A stretch of 64,000 nucleotides of DNA from Phenylobacterium sp. (GTDB lineage: Bacteria > Pseudomonadota > Alphaproteobacteria > Caulobacterales > Caulobacteraceae). The notes beneath the pieces are model-generated. The model worked only from the letters and a program-made list of their open reading frames with translations. It was not told the origin of the DNA and did not search any database. The position numbers and the translations under genes are program-made. The DNA lies in assembly GCF_016124325.1 (NCBI RefSeq), contig NZ_WGNY01000030.1, positions 62,001 to 126,000 on the forward strand. The letters run 5' to 3'. How positions within the stretch are numbered: the first letter of the stretch is position 1; each line of letters begins with the position of its first letter. Of this stretch, positions 62,643 to 64,000 are shown in pieces.

Positions 62643-63506
62643 ATGACCTCCCCCACCCCGATCTCCGGGCTCTCCGAGCTCGCCGGCCGCTACGACGTCC
62701 TGCTCTGCGACGTGTGGGGCGTGATCCACAACGGCCGCGAAAGCTTCCCCGCCGCCACCGCCGCCCTGTCCCGGTTCCGCGCCGAAGTCGGCCCGGTGAT
62801 CCTGATCTCCAACGCGCCGCGCCCGCACCCGCCGATCGTCGAGCAGCTCGACGGCCTGGCCGTGCCGCGCGCCGCCTGGACCCGGCTGGTCACCTCGGGC
62901 GACGCCACCCGCGCCCTGCTGGCCGAGCGGGCGCCCGGGCCGGTGTGGGCCATCGGCCCCGAGCGCGACGCCGTCCTCTACGAAGGGCTGGGGCTCGACT
63001 TCGGCGGGGCCGAGGACGCCGCCTTCATCTCGGTGACCGGTCCCTACGACGATGAGGTCGACGAGCCCGCCGACTACCGCGACCGCTTCCGCCTGTGCGC
63101 CGACCGTGGCCTCGACCTGATCTGCGCCAATCCCGACATCGTCGTGCAGCGCGGCGACCGGCTGATCTACTGCGGCGGCGCCCTGGCCCAGCTCTACGAG
63201 AGCCTGGGCGGCCGCGCCGTGATGGCCGGCAAGCCCTACGAGCCCATCTACGACATGGCGCTCCGGGAGGCCGAGGCCGCGCTCGGCCGGCCCGTGGACC
63301 GCGGCCGGGTGCTCTGCATCGGCGACGGCCTGCCCACCGATATCCGCGGCGCCAACGCCCGTGGGCTTGACGTCCTCTTCGTCGCCAACGGCATCCATGG
63401 CGCCGAAACCGTGGGCGAGACCGGCCTCGACCTGCGCATCGTGGGCGACTTGATGCGCCAGGAAGGGCTAGCGGCGAACTGGGTCATTGCGGATATGGTC
63501 TGGTAG
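62643..63506 (+). CDS. TIGR01459-family HAD-IIA hydrolase
   Basis: A 287-residue phosphatase-fold protein. Motif I is VLLCDVWGVIHNG (Asp nucleophile), motif II ILISNAPRP, motif III MAGKPYEPIYDMAL (Lys) and motif IV VLCIGDGLPTDIRGA. The C2-type cap lies between motifs II and III. The DxWGVIHNG motif is characteristic of TIGR01459, an alphaproteobacterial group related to NagD and 4-nitrophenylphosphatases. In this lineage it is often near a bifunctional riboflavin kinase gene, consistent with the truncated gene at the window end. It is followed by a MaoC gene. Confidence 0.92.
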   Translation: MTSPTPISGLSELAGRYDVLLCDVWGVIHNGRESFPAATAALSRFRAEVGPVILISNAPRPHPPIVEQLDGLAVPRAAWTRLVTSGDATRALLAERAPGPVWAIGPERDAVLYEGLGLDFGGAEDAAFISVTGPYDDEVDEPADYRDRFRLCADRGLDLICANPDIVVQRGDRLIYCGGALAQLYESLGGRAVMAGKPYEPIYDMALREAEAALGRPVDRGRVLCIGDGLPTDIRGANARGLDVLFVANGIHGAETVGETGLDLRIVGDLMRQEGLAANWVIADMVW

Positions 63507-63553
63507 CCGGCTCCGGGGGGAGCGGGAAAAAGCAAAAAAGGGGGCGCAAGCGC

Positions 63554-63976
63554 GTGCAGGGGCTTTATTTCGATGAATTGACGGTGGGCCAGTCGGCCGA
63601 GATCAGCCACGTGGTCGGCGCCGCCGACATCGAGGCGTTCGCCGAGGTTTCGGGCGACAATAATCCGGTGCACCTGGACGACGCCTACGCCAAGACCACG
63701 ACCTTCGGCGAGCGGATCGCCCACGGCATGCTGTCGGGCGCCTATATCTCGGCCGTCCTCGGCACGAAATTGCCCGGACCAGGCGCGATTTACCTGTCGC
63801 AGTCGCTCAGGTTCAGGCGGCCCGTGAAGATCGGCGACCTGGTCACCGCGCGGGCGACGGTGAAGGCCCTGGACGCGGCGCGCGGCCATGTCACGTTGGA
63901 GACGGTATGCGAGGTGGGCGGAAAGACGGTGGTGGACGGCGAGGCGCTGGTGATCGCGCCCCGGCGCGGGGCGTGA
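63554..63976 (+). CDS. MaoC-family (R)-specific enoyl-CoA hydratase
   Basis: A 140-residue hot-dog-fold hydratase. Start GTG 63554 is preceded by AAAAAAGGGGGCGCAAGC, a good ribosome-binding region. The catalytic motif is SGDNNPVHLDDAYA (Asp, His) with FGERIAHGMLSGAYISAV following, as in PhaJ-type enzymes that convert crotonyl-CoA and similar to (R)-3-hydroxyacyl-CoA. It may feed polyhydroxyalkanoate synthesis or assist fatty-acid breakdown. It starts 47 bp after the HAD gene. Confidence 0.9.
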   Translation: MQGLYFDELTVGQSAEISHVVGAADIEAFAEVSGDNNPVHLDDAYAKTTTFGERIAHGMLSGAYISAVLGTKLPGPGAIYLSQSLRFRRPVKIGDLVTARATVKALDAARGHVTLETVCEVGGKTVVDGEALVIAPRRGA

Positions 63977-63989
63977 GGGTCCGCGCCGT

Positions 63990-64000
63990 ATGAAGCGCAT
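63990..64000 (+). CDS. start of a further gene, truncated by the window edge
   Basis: ATG AAG CGC AT at 63990-64000, 13 bp after the MaoC stop. Only three codons are visible. In related genomes a bifunctional riboflavin kinase/FAD synthetase gene (ribF) sits here, which is a guess. Confidence 0.25.

Overview
The window is GC-rich (roughly 70%), densely coded DNA of a member of the Caulobacterales, most likely Phenylobacterium or Caulobacter. This is inferred from gene content: a CpdR-type cell-cycle receiver, a TipF-like degenerate EAL protein, motA without an adjacent motB, long TonB-dependent receptors, a PEP-CTERM-anchored protein and a DUF6491-type protein. No database search was possible. 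I see no phage, insertion sequence, CRISPR array or rRNA. There is one tRNA, tRNA-Val(GAC).

Layout. 1-8.7 kb: end of folE, a PEP-CTERM protein, a HAD phosphatase with rpmJ (L36), a lytic transglycosylase, an MFS transporter, motA, an Ala-rich lipoprotein, mnmC and a DUF6491-type protein. 8.7-15.0 kb: two tandem paralogous TonB-dependent receptors. 15.3-20.2 kb: a compact signalling locus with a STAS protein, a metallo-beta-lactamase-fold protein, a CHASE2-SpoIIE phosphatase, an OmpA-like lipoprotein, a FecR-domain protein and an RsbW-like ATPase. 20.3-31.1 kb: a small protein, a methyltransferase, tRNA-Val, cpdR, N-formylglutamate amidohydrolase, a hybrid histidine kinase, a divergent coaD, typA, coaA, a HlyIII protein and a GNAT acetyltransferase. 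31.1-50.4 kb: mostly metabolic genes (aminotransferase, AraC, VOC, methyltransferase, SDR, PQQ dehydrogenase, M20 peptidase, ClpP paralog, GH13 glucosidase, Rieske oxygenase, VanY-like peptidase, hydrolase, GST, acyl-CoA dehydrogenase, two TetR regulators). 50.7-58.2 kb: an electron-transfer-flavoprotein neighbourhood (HIG1-like protein, cobalamin adenosyltransferase, etfB, etfA, then after 3.5 kb of other genes 3-hydroxybutyryl-CoA dehydrogenase). 58.2-61.1 kb: an ECF42-type sigma module (YCII, sigma factor, VOC, DoxX). 61.1-64 kb: tipF, a TIGR01459 HAD hydrolase, a MaoC hydratase and the first bases of another gene.

Most distinctive observations: (1) the CHASE2/SpoIIE - STAS - HATPase partner-switching cluster with FecR, OmpA and MBL partners and no sigma factor in view; (2) a stand-alone ClpP paralog whose catalytic Asp position is Asn; (3) intergenic repeats of at least two architectures, one bounded by 9-bp terminal inverted repeats CCGTCATCC/GGATGACGG in three copies, two of which lie in opposite orientation; (4) paired palindromes flanking the typA promoter region together with a terminator-like hairpin for an unannotated minus-strand transcript; (5) a CTGC-N3-GCAG operator upstream of the hydroxybutyryl-CoA dehydrogenase; (6) a VanY-like lipoprotein whose reading frame continues upstream without an ATG, GTG or TTG; (7) a lower-GC small membrane protein gene bracketed by 13-bp direct repeats.
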